DNA of 64,000 nt, from the NCBI RefSeq assembly GCF_001010945.1, contig NZ_LBHB01000003.1, forward strand, positions 124,001 to 188,000, given 5' to 3'. Under the pieces are notes generated by a model. That model saw only the letters and a list, made by a program, of their open reading frames with translations. It was not told the origin of the DNA and searched no databases. Source of the DNA: Aurantiacibacter luteus (lineage in GTDB: Bacteria; Pseudomonadota; Alphaproteobacteria; Sphingomonadales; Sphingomonadaceae). Below, in pieces: positions 28,042 through 35,693 of this stretch (positions within the stretch are counted from its first letter, which is position 1; every line of letters begins with the position of its first letter). The position numbers and the translations under genes are program-made.

Positions 28042-28088
28042 GTGCGAATTTCCGCACAAGCTGTCTGTTCGGAATGCGGAAAATCGCA
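28042..28088. promoter_or_regulatory. Tandem palindromes, candidate DctD-type upstream sites
   Basis: Two related inverted repeats: GTGCG-N6-CGCAC at 28042-28057 and TGCG-N6-CGCA at 28075-28088. Their centres are 32 bases apart, about three helical turns, as is common for pairs of NtrC-family binding sites. They lie between divergent dctA and dctB, and the second one ends 12 bases before the dctB start. Binding by the adjacent response regulator is inferred. Confidence 0.6.
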
Positions 28089-28100
28089 CATGGTTGCGCA

Positions 28101-29786
28101 ATGACGTTCCTCAACTCCGCGCCGCCACGCGGTCGCCTGGCCCTGATCGTTGCAACGAGCCTCGTGCTCGTTGCAGCGGTTGCCTTCGCGGCGCTGTTCC
28201 TGGTGCAGCGGGTGGAGCGGGACGCGGCGCTGTTCGAGGTCGAGACGCGGGCGCGTAGCGATGCGCAAATTCTCGCCAACGGCCTGCGTTCGGAGCTGAG
28301 CAAGTTCGAGCTCGTCCCGCGCGTCCTCGCCGAGGATCTGGAAGTCGCGGCTGTCGTGCAGGGCGATCGCGGGACGCGCCGAGCGCTCGACCGCCGGCTC
28401 GAGCGCATTGCCGAGCAGACGGGTGCGGCGGCGCTGTATGTCATGGACGCCGACGGGCTGACACTCGCGGCCAGCAACTGGAACCTGCCGACCAGTTTCG
28501 TGGGGTCCAACTACGCCTTCCGCGGCTATTTCCGCGATGCCCTGGCGCAGGGCGAAGCGTCGCAATTTGCGCTCGGTACAGTCAGCCGAGCCCCTGGCCT
28601 CTACATTGCACACAGCATCGTGGTGGACGGTAGGCCGCGGGGCGTAGTCGCGCTGAAGGTCGAATTCGACGAGGCGGAGCAGGTCTGGCGCGACAGCGGC
28701 GTGCGCGCATTCGTTAGCGATGCAGAGGGTATCGTGCTCATCGCGAGCGATCCGGCATGGCGCTTTACCATGCTGCAGCGCTTTGCCAGCGCAGGTCGCG
28801 ATGCCGCCGCGGACGAGCGGCAGTACGGCGTGGCCGGATTTCGCAGGTTCGCGCCCGACATTCCGGATGCCGCGCTCGTCAGTGTGCCGGTGGGATACCC
28901 GGCGCAGGGTACCGCAGAGGAATGGAACCTCCATCTACTCGCCGAAACCGGTCCGCAAGTCGCCGCGGCGCAGCAGACCGCACGGCTGGAGGTATTGCTT
29001 GGACTTGTTGCGCTGGCCCTTGTCCTCTGGGCTGCCTTCCAGTGGCGGCGCCACAGGCAGGCACAGACGCGCAGCATCATCGCCGCACGAACGGCAACGC
29101 TGCGCGAACAGCTGACGCAGGCAAACCGGCTCGCGACCCTGGGGCAGGTCACGGCCGGCGTGGGCCACGAGATTCGCCAGCCGCTCGCGGCAAGCAGGCT
29201 CTTCGCGGAGAACGGTCAGCGCATGATCGCAGCGGGCGACACTGGCGGTGCGGCAGACAATTTCGCGCACATTGCCGGGCTCATGGAACGGATCGGCCAG
29301 ATTACCGACGAATTGCTGCGCTTCAGCCGGCGAACCGCGCGAGAGCCCGGCGACGTCCAGCTGGCGCGCGCTATCGACGGCGCCATGCTGCTGCTGCGAG
29401 ACCGGATCGAGCAGAGCGGCGTGACCATCGAACGCCCTTCCTCTTCGCTCGCGGAAACGATCGTTCGCGCCGAGCCGGTTCGGTTGGAGCAGGTTCTTGT
29501 GAACCTTTTGCAAAACGCGCTCGATGCGGTCGGTGAAGGCGGGCGGATCGAGATCACGATCGCCTGCGACGCGAATTTTGCGCGGCTGAGCGTATTGGAT
29601 GACGGCCCAGGCCTGACGCGTGAAGAAGCGGACCAGCTGTTCCAGCCATTCGCTACGACCAAACCGGACGGCCTCGGACTGGGCCTCGTCATCTCGCTCG
29701 ACATCATGCAGGGTCTCGATGGCGACCTAGTGGTCGAACCCTCTGGTGACGGCGGGCGGTTTACGATGGTCATCCCCCTCGCATGA
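28101..29786 (+). CDS. dctB: DctB-like sensor histidine kinase
   Basis: A 561-residue membrane kinase. TM1 (about residues 13-36) and TM2 (about 297-315) bracket a periplasmic double-Cache-like sensor containing the segment WNLPTSFVGSNYAFRGYF typical of DctB. The H-box GVGHEIRQPLAA puts the phosphorylated histidine at 356. The N-box NLLQNALDAV, the DDGPGL G1 box and GLGLGLVIS G2 box complete the ATPase. The start at 28101 is preferred over 28074, which would place the upstream palindrome inside the coding region. Its stop overlaps the regulator start (ATGA). Sensing of C4-dicarboxylates is family knowledge only. Confidence 0.88.
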   Translation: MTFLNSAPPRGRLALIVATSLVLVAAVAFAALFLVQRVERDAALFEVETRARSDAQILANGLRSELSKFELVPRVLAEDLEVAAVVQGDRGTRRALDRRLERIAEQTGAAALYVMDADGLTLAASNWNLPTSFVGSNYAFRGYFRDALAQGEASQFALGTVSRAPGLYIAHSIVVDGRPRGVVALKVEFDEAEQVWRDSGVRAFVSDAEGIVLIASDPAWRFTMLQRFASAGRDAAADERQYGVAGFRRFAPDIPDAALVSVPVGYPAQGTAEEWNLHLLAETGPQVAAAQQTARLEVLLGLVALALVLWAAFQWRRHRQAQTRSIIAARTATLREQLTQANRLATLGQVTAGVGHEIRQPLAASRLFAENGQRMIAAGDTGGAADNFAHIAGLMERIGQITDELLRFSRRTAREPGDVQLARAIDGAMLLLRDRIEQSGVTIERPSSSLAETIVRAEPVRLEQVLVNLLQNALDAVGEGGRIEITIACDANFARLSVLDDGPGLTREEADQLFQPFATTKPDGLGLGLVISLDIMQGLDGDLVVEPSGDGGRFTMVIPLA

Positions 29787-31123
29787 GCGCCCGGCCGGCC
29801 CTTACGGTAGCCTTGGTGGAAGACGATGCCGTCTTGCGCGCGGCTACGGTGCAGGCGCTCCTGCTGGAAGGCGCGCACGTCGAGGCCTTTGCCGATGCGC
29901 GCGCCGCCCTGGCCTGGCTCGCCGAGGATTTCGCGGGCGTGGTGGTGACCGATGTGCGGCTTCCCGGCATGTCCGGCATCGCGCTTTTCGAGCAATTGCG
30001 AGAGATGGACCCGGCCCTCCCGGTGATCCTGGTCACGGGGCACGGCGACATAGACATGGCGGTGAACGCCATGCGCGGCGGCGCCGCCGATTTCCTCGCC
30101 AAGCCGTTCTCCTCGGCAGACCTCCTGCGCTCCATCAAGCGGGCCTTCGAGCAGCGAGTGCTGGCGCTGGAGAATCGCGCGCTGCGGCAGGAATTGCATC
30201 GCGCGAGCGGCGGGCGAGGGCCGGCCGTGCTGCAGGGCAGTTCCCCCGCCGTAACTGCCCTTCGCTCGCTGGTCGAGGCTGTCGGCAACGCGGAAATCGA
30301 TGTCGTCATCAAGGGCGGGCAGGGCACCGGCAAGACGACGCTGGCACGGCATATCCACGACATGGGCCCGCGCGCGGCCCGACCCTTCGTCGCCATCGAC
30401 AATGGTGTGCTCGCGCACGAGGATGCCGAGCTGCTGTTGTTCGGCCGAGATCCGGCTGCGGGGCTTTCGCGCACCGGCCTGCTGGAACGCGCCAACGGAG
30501 GGACGCTGCTGCTGGACGATGTCGCCGAGTTCGATGCGCCGCTACGCGCGCGGCTTCTCGCCATGCTGGACAGCAGGACCGTCATTCCCATCGGAGCGGA
30601 TCGCGGTCGCAGGCTCAACCTGCGGATCGTACTTGCCCGGCAACCGGGCGATGCGGCGTTGCAGGACGCGGGCAGCGCGCTTGAACGAAGGCTGGGCGCG
30701 GTGTCGATCACCTTGCCGTCGCTGGCGGAGCGAAGGGAAGATCTGCCGACGCTTCTTGGCATTTTCGTGCGCCGACACGAGTTGGCTACCGAACGCCAGG
30801 CACGCGAGATGTCCGATCGCGACCGGGAGTATCTCCAGCTTCACACCTGGGCAGGCAATCTGCGCGAACTCGACGGCTACGCCCGTGCACTCGTGCTCGG
30901 GGTGCCCATGCAATCCTCACCGGGCGAAACATCGACGCAACCTCATTCGCTGGCGGAACGCGTCGCGCAATTCGAGCGAAGCCTCATCGAGGACGGGCTT
31001 CGTCGCTACGGCGGCAACGTCGAGAAGCTTCGCGCGGAGATGCAAATCCCGCGCAAGACGCTGTATGACAAGTTGAGGCGATACGGTCTCGTAGCAAAGG
31101 AATTCCGCTCAAGCGTATTTTGA
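29783..31123 (+). CDS. dctD: DctD-like response regulator lacking the sigma-54 contact loop
   Basis: A 446-residue NtrC-family regulator. The receiver domain carries Asp57 and Lys107, and the AAA+ domain has Walker A GGQGTGKTT at 178-186. Walker B is GGTLLLDD at 239-246, with Asp where the family has Glu. A Fis-type helix-turn-helix lies at about 410-440 (KLRAEMQIPRKTLYDKLRR). The expected GAFTGA loop after ELLLFG is missing: the sequence there is RDPAAGLSRTG. Such variants usually do not work with sigma-54. It is co-translated with the sensor kinase and is the presumed activator or repressor of dctA. Confidence 0.85.
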   Translation: MSARPALTVALVEDDAVLRAATVQALLLEGAHVEAFADARAALAWLAEDFAGVVVTDVRLPGMSGIALFEQLREMDPALPVILVTGHGDIDMAVNAMRGGAADFLAKPFSSADLLRSIKRAFEQRVLALENRALRQELHRASGGRGPAVLQGSSPAVTALRSLVEAVGNAEIDVVIKGGQGTGKTTLARHIHDMGPRAARPFVAIDNGVLAHEDAELLLFGRDPAAGLSRTGLLERANGGTLLLDDVAEFDAPLRARLLAMLDSRTVIPIGADRGRRLNLRIVLARQPGDAALQDAGSALERRLGAVSITLPSLAERREDLPTLLGIFVRRHELATERQAREMSDRDREYLQLHTWAGNLRELDGYARALVLGVPMQSSPGETSTQPHSLAERVAQFERSLIEDGLRRYGGNVEKLRAEMQIPRKTLYDKLRRYGLVAKEFRSSVF

Positions 31124-31358
31124 ATGCGACGATTGGCAGGTGTAGGACGGCCCGCTCGGGTGTGGCTGGCGCATGCCGCACCCTGGATTTGCCGGCGGGA
31201 TCTGCCTCGCTCGAGCGGGTGAGAGTATTGGCATTGCGGCAATCGTCTTCAGCAAGCGGCCGTGCCGCTTCCGACCAATCACTTCAGCCGGGTTCAATGC
31301 GTGAACGGCGGCTTTGAGAATTGATTGCGTGCTGACCAGGGTCAGAGATTATCAATAA

Positions 31359-31433
31359 TGGTGCCGGCTGAGGGATTTGAACCCCCGACCTTCGGTTTAC
31401 AAAACCGCTGCACTACCACTGTGCTAAGCCGGC
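31359..31433 (-). tRNA. tRNA-Thr (anticodon TGT)
   Basis: On the minus strand a complete cloverleaf reads from GCCGGCTTAGC through the D-loop AGTGGTAGT and the anticodon loop TTTGTAA, with T-arm GGGGGTTCAAATCCCTC. The acceptor stem GCCGGCT/AGCCGGC is perfect, and CCA is encoded at 31359-31361. The anticodon TGT reads ACN threonine codons. Confidence 0.95.
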
Positions 31434-31565
31434 ATATCCCGTCGCGGGAAGGCCTCGCCTTTGCCTCAAGGCGGCGCAAACGTCCAGCCTTCGCTAGGCG
31501 CCCGGCCCTATTGCGCAGTGCCCGCGTTCGGATATGGTTCGGGACAGGGAACAAGGGGGCTTTCA

Positions 31566-31874
31566 ATGGACGACAATTTACGGACCCAGCTCATGTTCGA
31601 GGCGCAGCGCAAGAGCGCGGGCGCCGCCTACCTGCTGTGGTTCTTCCTCGGCGGGTTCGGCGCGCATCGCTTCTATCTCGGACAGACCGGCACGGGCATC
31701 GCGCAATTGCTGCTGGGCCTGCTCGGCTGGATCCCGCTGTTCCTCGGCTGGCTGGTTCTCGGCATCTGGTGGGTCGTCGACGCCTTTCTCATCCCCGGCA
31801 TCATCGAGCGGCAGAACATGGAAGCCATCGAGCGGCTGGGCGGCAACCGCCGGGGCCTGTCCGCGCGCATCTAG
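31566..31874 (+). CDS. TM2 domain-containing membrane protein
   Basis: A 102-residue protein with the TM2 signature: AAYLLWFFLGGFGAHRFYLG near residues 20-40, then two membrane helices separated by a short turn (LGLLGWIPLFLGW). AGGGGG lies 7-12 bases upstream of the ATG. TM2 proteins are widespread small membrane proteins of unknown biochemical role. The end of the gene overlaps the DUF429-like gene on the other strand by 4 bp. Confidence 0.85.
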   Translation: MDDNLRTQLMFEAQRKSAGAAYLLWFFLGGFGAHRFYLGQTGTGIAQLLLGLLGWIPLFLGWLVLGIWWVVDAFLIPGIIERQNMEAIERLGGNRRGLSARI

Positions 31875-32743
31875 GGCACGCCGAAGGTCCAGCCTTCGGT
31901 GCGGGCGATCTGCGGGGTCATCGCAGCGGGGCTCCACAAGGCGGCATCGTCCGCCGCCACGCGCAGCCAGGCGGCGGTGATCAGCGCGTCGGAGGCGTGG
32001 TCGTCGATGGCACCTTCGCCCGGCACAGGCGGACTGCCGAGTGCGGCGAGTGCCGCGTTCAGCTCCTCGAAGCTGCGCATCTTGCTGCGCGAGGGCGATC
32101 GGCCCGCGGCCATGGCGGCGATGGTGGTGTAGATTTCGACCACGACCGATCCGGTGTGGGGCAGGGGGTCGACGGGCCAGACGGGCAGGCGGCCCGCCAG
32201 CGCGTGCAGCACCCGCATCCCCGTCAGGCTCGACTTCCCGACCTGCGAGGCGCCCACGAGGTTGAAGTTGGAGGTCGGCTTGCACCCCAGCGCTTCCTGT
32301 TCGCGCTCGGTGACGCGGAACCGGCCCCTGCCGCCCTCGAAGGCCGCCCCCTCGCGCGCGCCGTGGCGGCGGAAGTGGGCGCTCGCCTCGGGATGATCGA
32401 CGAAGCTGGTCGCGCCCAGGTGCTCGTCGGCGGCGCAGGTGCTCTCCACCAGCGACCATAGCGCTTTCGCGTCCGCCGGGCTGCGATCCCAGCCGGGGAA
32501 ATAGGCGCCGCGGTCGGCGAATGGCAGGGCAATGCCAAGGTCGAGGCCGACGAGCGAATTGTCGGGCAACGCCTCGGTAAGCACGTCGAGCACCTCGGCG
32601 CGGCTCCAGCCCCTGTCGCGCTGCACCAGCACCGGCGGCCCGCCACCTGCGTGCGCCACCGCGACGGCGATGGCCTTGTGCCGTGCGCCTTGCGCGCCCG
32701 ACCAGTCGATGGCGAGGAAGTGCTCGAATTCGCGGACCTTCAC
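31871..32743 (-). CDS. DUF429-like predicted RNase H-fold protein
   Basis: A 290-residue protein that opens with FLAIDWSGAQGARHKAIAVA, the acidic first strand of an RNase H-like fold, and has further conserved acidic positions in GLDLGIALPFAD and EIYTTIAA. This suggests a nuclease-type fold of the DUF429 group; the function is unproven. The GTG start at 32743 overlaps the rarA stop (GTGA), so it is read with rarA. Confidence 0.7.
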   Translation of the reverse strand: MKVREFEHFLAIDWSGAQGARHKAIAVAVAHAGGGPPVLVQRDRGWSRAEVLDVLTEALPDNSLVGLDLGIALPFADRGAYFPGWDRSPADAKALWSLVESTCAADEHLGATSFVDHPEASAHFRRHGAREGAAFEGGRGRFRVTEREQEALGCKPTSNFNLVGASQVGKSSLTGMRVLHALAGRLPVWPVDPLPHTGSVVVEIYTTIAAMAAGRSPSRSKMRSFEELNAALAALGSPPVPGEGAIDDHASDALITAAWLRVAADDAALWSPAAMTPQIARTEGWTFGVP

Positions 32744-34056
32744 CGGCGTTCGTCCCGCAGCTTGTCCCAGTAGGCGAGCCGCTCGCGCACCTTGCGCTCG
32801 AACCCGCGCTCGACCGGCTGGTAGAAGGCCTGCGGCTCCATCTCGTCGGGCCAGTAGTTGTCGCCTGAGAAGCCTTCGTCGGCGTCGTGGTCGTAGGTGT
32901 AGCCAGCGCCGTAGCCGACCTGTTTCATCAGCTTGGTGGGCGCGTTCACGATGTTCATCGGCGGCATCAGGCTGCCGGTCTCGCGCGCCGACTTCCACGC
33001 CGCCTTCTGCGCCTTGTATACCGCGTTCGACTTGGGCGCGGTGGCGAGGTAGACGCAGGCCTGCGCCAGCGCCAGCTCGCCTTCAGGGCTGCCGAGGAAC
33101 TGGTAGGCGTCCTTGGCCGCAATGCACTGGGTCAGCGCGCCGGGGTCGGCCATGCCGATGTCCTCCACCGCCATGCGGATCAGCCGCCGGGCGAGGAACA
33201 GCGGTTCCTCCCCCGCCGTCAGCATCCGCGCGAGGTAATAGAGCGAGGCCTGCGGATCGCTGCCGCGCACCGCCTTGTGCAACGCGGAGATGAGGTTGTA
33301 GTGCCCCTCGCGGTCCTTGTCGTAGACGGCGACGCGGCGCTGGAGGAACTGGCCGAGAGCAGCAGGATCGAGCGGTTCGGCGATCTTCGCGGCGTAGAGC
33401 GTCTCCGCCTGGTTGAGCAGGAAGCGGCCGTCGCCGTCGGCGCTGGCGATCAGGGCCTCGCGCGCCGGATTGGTCAGGGGCAGGGGGCCTTCGAGGTCCT
33501 CCGCGCGGTCCAGCAGGCGGCCTAGCGCCGCGGCATCCAGCCGGTGCAGGATCAGCACCTGCGCGCGGCTGAGCAGCGCGGCGTTGAGTTCAAAGCTGGG
33601 GTTCTCGGTCGTCGCGCCGACGAGGGTCACGGTGCCGCGCTCGACGAAGGGTAGGAAGCCGTCCTGCTGGGCGCGATTGAAGCGGTGGATCTCGTCCACG
33701 AAAAGCAGCGTACGTTGCCCCGCCTTTTTGGCGGTCTCGGCGGCGGCAAAGGCCTTCTTGAGGTCGGCCACCCCGCTGAACACCGCGCTCACCGCCTCGT
33801 ATCGCATGCCCACGGCGGCGGCGAGCAGGCGGGCGATGCTGGTCTTGCCGGTGCCGGGCGGGCCCCACAGGATGAGGCTTGAGAGGCGACCCGCCGCCAC
33901 CATCCGCCCGATCGCGCCCTCCGGCCCGGTGATGTGCTCCTGCCCGATGACTTCGGACAGGTCGCGCGGCCGCAGCCGGTCGGCCAGCGGCGCGTCCTCG
34001 CCCGGTTCGTCGAGCGCGCGCTGGGGCGGTTCATCGTCGGCGAAAAGATCGGCCAT
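32740..34056 (-). CDS. rarA: Replication-associated recombination protein A
   Basis: A 438-residue AAA+ ATPase acting at stalled replication forks. It carries Walker A GPPGTGKT near residue 57, Walker B LLFVDEIHRF, sensor GATTENPSF, and the C-terminal tetramerisation region with VEDIGMADP and the MPPMNIVNAPTKLMK segment. The ATG at 34056 gives the family N-terminus (MADLFADD). It is divergent from the PadR-type gene and coupled downstream to the DUF429-like gene. Confidence 0.95.
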   Translation of the reverse strand: MADLFADDEPPQRALDEPGEDAPLADRLRPRDLSEVIGQEHITGPEGAIGRMVAAGRLSSLILWGPPGTGKTSIARLLAAAVGMRYEAVSAVFSGVADLKKAFAAAETAKKAGQRTLLFVDEIHRFNRAQQDGFLPFVERGTVTLVGATTENPSFELNAALLSRAQVLILHRLDAAALGRLLDRAEDLEGPLPLTNPAREALIASADGDGRFLLNQAETLYAAKIAEPLDPAALGQFLQRRVAVYDKDREGHYNLISALHKAVRGSDPQASLYYLARMLTAGEEPLFLARRLIRMAVEDIGMADPGALTQCIAAKDAYQFLGSPEGELALAQACVYLATAPKSNAVYKAQKAAWKSARETGSLMPPMNIVNAPTKLMKQVGYGAGYTYDHDADEGFSGDNYWPDEMEPQAFYQPVERGFERKVRERLAYWDKLRDERR

Positions 34057-34136
34057 CACCCTTCCTAACGCGTGGCGGCGCGCGAAATGCAGCGGGCAGC
34101 GAAATTTTTGCACAGACCCCTTGTTACGATAGGTCT

Positions 34137-34148
34137 AAGATATATCTT
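34137..34148. promoter_or_regulatory. Palindrome AAGATATATCTT upstream of the PadR-type gene
   Basis: A perfect 12-base palindrome lies 4-15 bases before ATG 34153 and 28-39 bases before ATG 34177. PadR regulators often repress their own promoter through such AT-rich palindromes, so this is a plausible autoregulatory operator. Confidence 0.55.
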
Positions 34149-34176
34149 GCCGATGGGACACGATTGGAGAACTCGC

Positions 34177-35127
34177 ATGGGAAGAAAGCACAAGGGCGAG
34201 CGTGACGAGAACGGCGCGCCCCGACCCCCGAAACCACCGAAGCCCCCGAAACCGCCCAGGCCCCCGGCCGCGCCGGACGAGGACATCAACGACGAAGGCG
34301 ACATGGAGCCGCTGGAAGGCCACATCTCGGATCATCCCGAAGGCGAGGATTTCGACGTGGATATCGAGATCGACTTCGAGGGCGAGGGGAAGCGCGACAG
34401 TTTCTTCGGCCCCAGTGGCCCGTTCGGCCGCAACGGTCCTTTCGGCGAAGAGGGCGTCTTCGGCGAAAAGGGCGTGTTCGGCGAACAGGGTCCGTTCGGC
34501 GAGAAGGGCGTATTCGGCCCCGACGGACCCTTCGGCCCCAAGGGCGTCTTCGGGCCGGGCGGCGTCTTTGCCAAGTCCTCGCGCCATCGCGGCGGACTGC
34601 GCCACGCAGGCCGGGCGGAGCGGGCGCACCGCCGCGCGGAGCAGATCCACGGCCTTGCCGGCAGCCGCCGTCGCCGCCTGTTCGGTCCCGGCGAACTGCG
34701 CCTGCTGCTGCTCGCCATGCTCGCCGAGGAGCCGCGCCACGGCTACGAGCTCATCAAGGCGCTGGAGGGCATGACCGAGGGCGCGTATGCCCCGTCGCCG
34801 GGCGTCGTCTATCCGACGTTGCAGATGCTCACCGACGAGGGCGCGATCGCCGAGACCGCGAGCGACGATGCCCGCAAGCTCTACCAGGCCACCGACGCAG
34901 GCGTTGCCGAACTCGAGGACCGCAAGGAGGAAATCCGCGAGCTGTGGGAGCGGCTCGGTCGCAAGACGGAACGTGCCCGGCCGATGGACCAGCCCGAACT
35001 GTTCCGCGCGCTGGGCAATCTCGCCTCGGTCGTCGCCAACAAGGCGAAGCGCGGCGGGCTGGAGCTCGACAAGGATCAGGTCGTCGACCTGATCGACCAG
35101 CTGGCGCGCAGGATCGAGCGACTCTAG
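34177..35127 (+). CDS. PadR-family regulator with long low-complexity N-terminus
   Basis: A 316-residue protein. Residues 1-75 are lysine/proline-rich then acidic (PPKPPKPPKPP, then FDVDIEIDFEGEG). Residues about 76-133 are ten units of a six-residue repeat P/V-F-G-x-x-G, and a basic linker follows. The C-terminal half is a standard PadR winged helix (LLAMLAEEPRHGYELIKALEG, SPGVVYPTLQMLTDEGAI) plus a dimerisation helix. The usual family length is 110-200 residues, so the N-terminus is an unusual addition. ATG 34153 would add eight residues. DNA targets are unknown. Confidence 0.8.
   Translation: MGRKHKGERDENGAPRPPKPPKPPKPPRPPAAPDEDINDEGDMEPLEGHISDHPEGEDFDVDIEIDFEGEGKRDSFFGPSGPFGRNGPFGEEGVFGEKGVFGEQGPFGEKGVFGPDGPFGPKGVFGPGGVFAKSSRHRGGLRHAGRAERAHRRAEQIHGLAGSRRRRLFGPGELRLLLLAMLAEEPRHGYELIKALEGMTEGAYAPSPGVVYPTLQMLTDEGAIAETASDDARKLYQATDAGVAELEDRKEEIRELWERLGRKTERARPMDQPELFRALGNLASVVANKAKRGGLELDKDQVVDLIDQLARRIERL
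34402..34573 (+). repeat. 18-base in-frame tandem repeats coding P/V-F-G-x-x-G
   Basis: About nine and a half imperfect 18-base units inside the PadR-family gene, each coding a hexapeptide with Phe-Gly at fixed positions and a closing Gly. Codon choice varies between units (TTCGGC conserved, flanks divergent), so the array is old or selected at protein level. It is not a CRISPR: there are no spacers. Confidence 0.8.
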
Positions 35128-35149
35128 GCCGCTGCGGCGATCCGTGATA

Positions 35150-35183
35150 GCTCTCCCCCCGGGGTCGCACCTCGGGGGAGAGC
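35150..35183 (+). promoter_or_regulatory. Hairpin masking the RBS of the next gene
   Basis: GCTCTCCCCC at 35150-35159 pairs perfectly with GGGGGAGAGC at 35174-35183, loop 14 bases. The right arm contains the Shine-Dalgarno GGGGGAG for the ATG at 35187. In RNA this would hide the ribosome-binding site. There is no T-run, so it is a poor intrinsic terminator for the PadR gene. Confidence 0.6.
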
Positions 35184-35186
35184 ATC

Positions 35187-35693
35187 ATGGACACCGCAAC
35201 CCAAGCACCGGTGCGTGCAAGCGCACCCTGGCACCTCTGGCTCGTCGGCCTGCTGGCGCTGTTGTTCACGGCACTGGGCGGCTACGATTACACCATGTCG
35301 CAGCTTGGCGACCGCGACTACATCGCGTCGGTCCTTGGCGGCACGGGCGTCGATATCGACACGGCCGTCGCCTATTTCGCCGGGTTCCCGCTGTGGATGG
35401 ACATCGTCTGGGCGATCGGCGTGTGGGGTGCGGTCGCCGCTTCGGTGCTGTTGCTGCTGCGCAGCCGACTGGCCTTTCCGGTTTTTGCGGTATCGCTGGC
35501 CGCCTTCCTCGTCAGCAATATCTACGGCCTTGCCAACCCCTTGCCCGGCATGGCGAACAACGCCGCGACCTACGGCCCGGTGGCGGTGGTCTTCGTCGTG
35601 ATGGTTTTCTTCACGCTCTACGCGCGCGCGATGGCGCGGCGCGGGGTCTTACGCTGTGCGACGCGCCCTGCCGCGTTCCTCGATCAGCCGTAG
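35187..35693 (+). CDS. Four-helix inner-membrane protein, unknown function
   Basis: A 168-residue protein with four predicted membrane spans (about residues 16-33, 58-90, 95-112 and 125-145). A conserved-looking polar loop (GGYDYTMSQLGDRDYI) follows the first span. A strong RBS GGGGGAGAGC precedes the ATG but is held in a perfect hairpin. The 3' end overlaps the convergent glycosyltransferase gene by 45 bp. No family was recognised. Confidence 0.7.
   Translation: MDTATQAPVRASAPWHLWLVGLLALLFTALGGYDYTMSQLGDRDYIASVLGGTGVDIDTAVAYFAGFPLWMDIVWAIGVWGAVAASVLLLLRSRLAFPVFAVSLAAFLVSNIYGLANPLPGMANNAATYGPVAVVFVVMVFFTLYARAMARRGVLRCATRPAAFLDQP

Noticed and set aside
27914-28100. Sigma-54 promoter for dctA
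   Set aside because: Looked for GG-N10-GC with TGGCAC/TTGC; the best candidate near the inverted repeat has GG-N10-CG and fails the invariant bases.
31325-31600. Plus-strand frame containing AEGFEPPTFGLQNRC
   Set aside because: Antisense of tRNA-Thr, the same kind of artefact.
34402-34573. CRISPR-like array
   Set aside because: The 18-base units are contiguous and in frame, with no spacers; they encode a protein repeat.
35150-35183. Terminator of the PadR gene
   Set aside because: Perfect stem but no T-run and it contains the next gene's RBS; listed as a regulatory hairpin instead.
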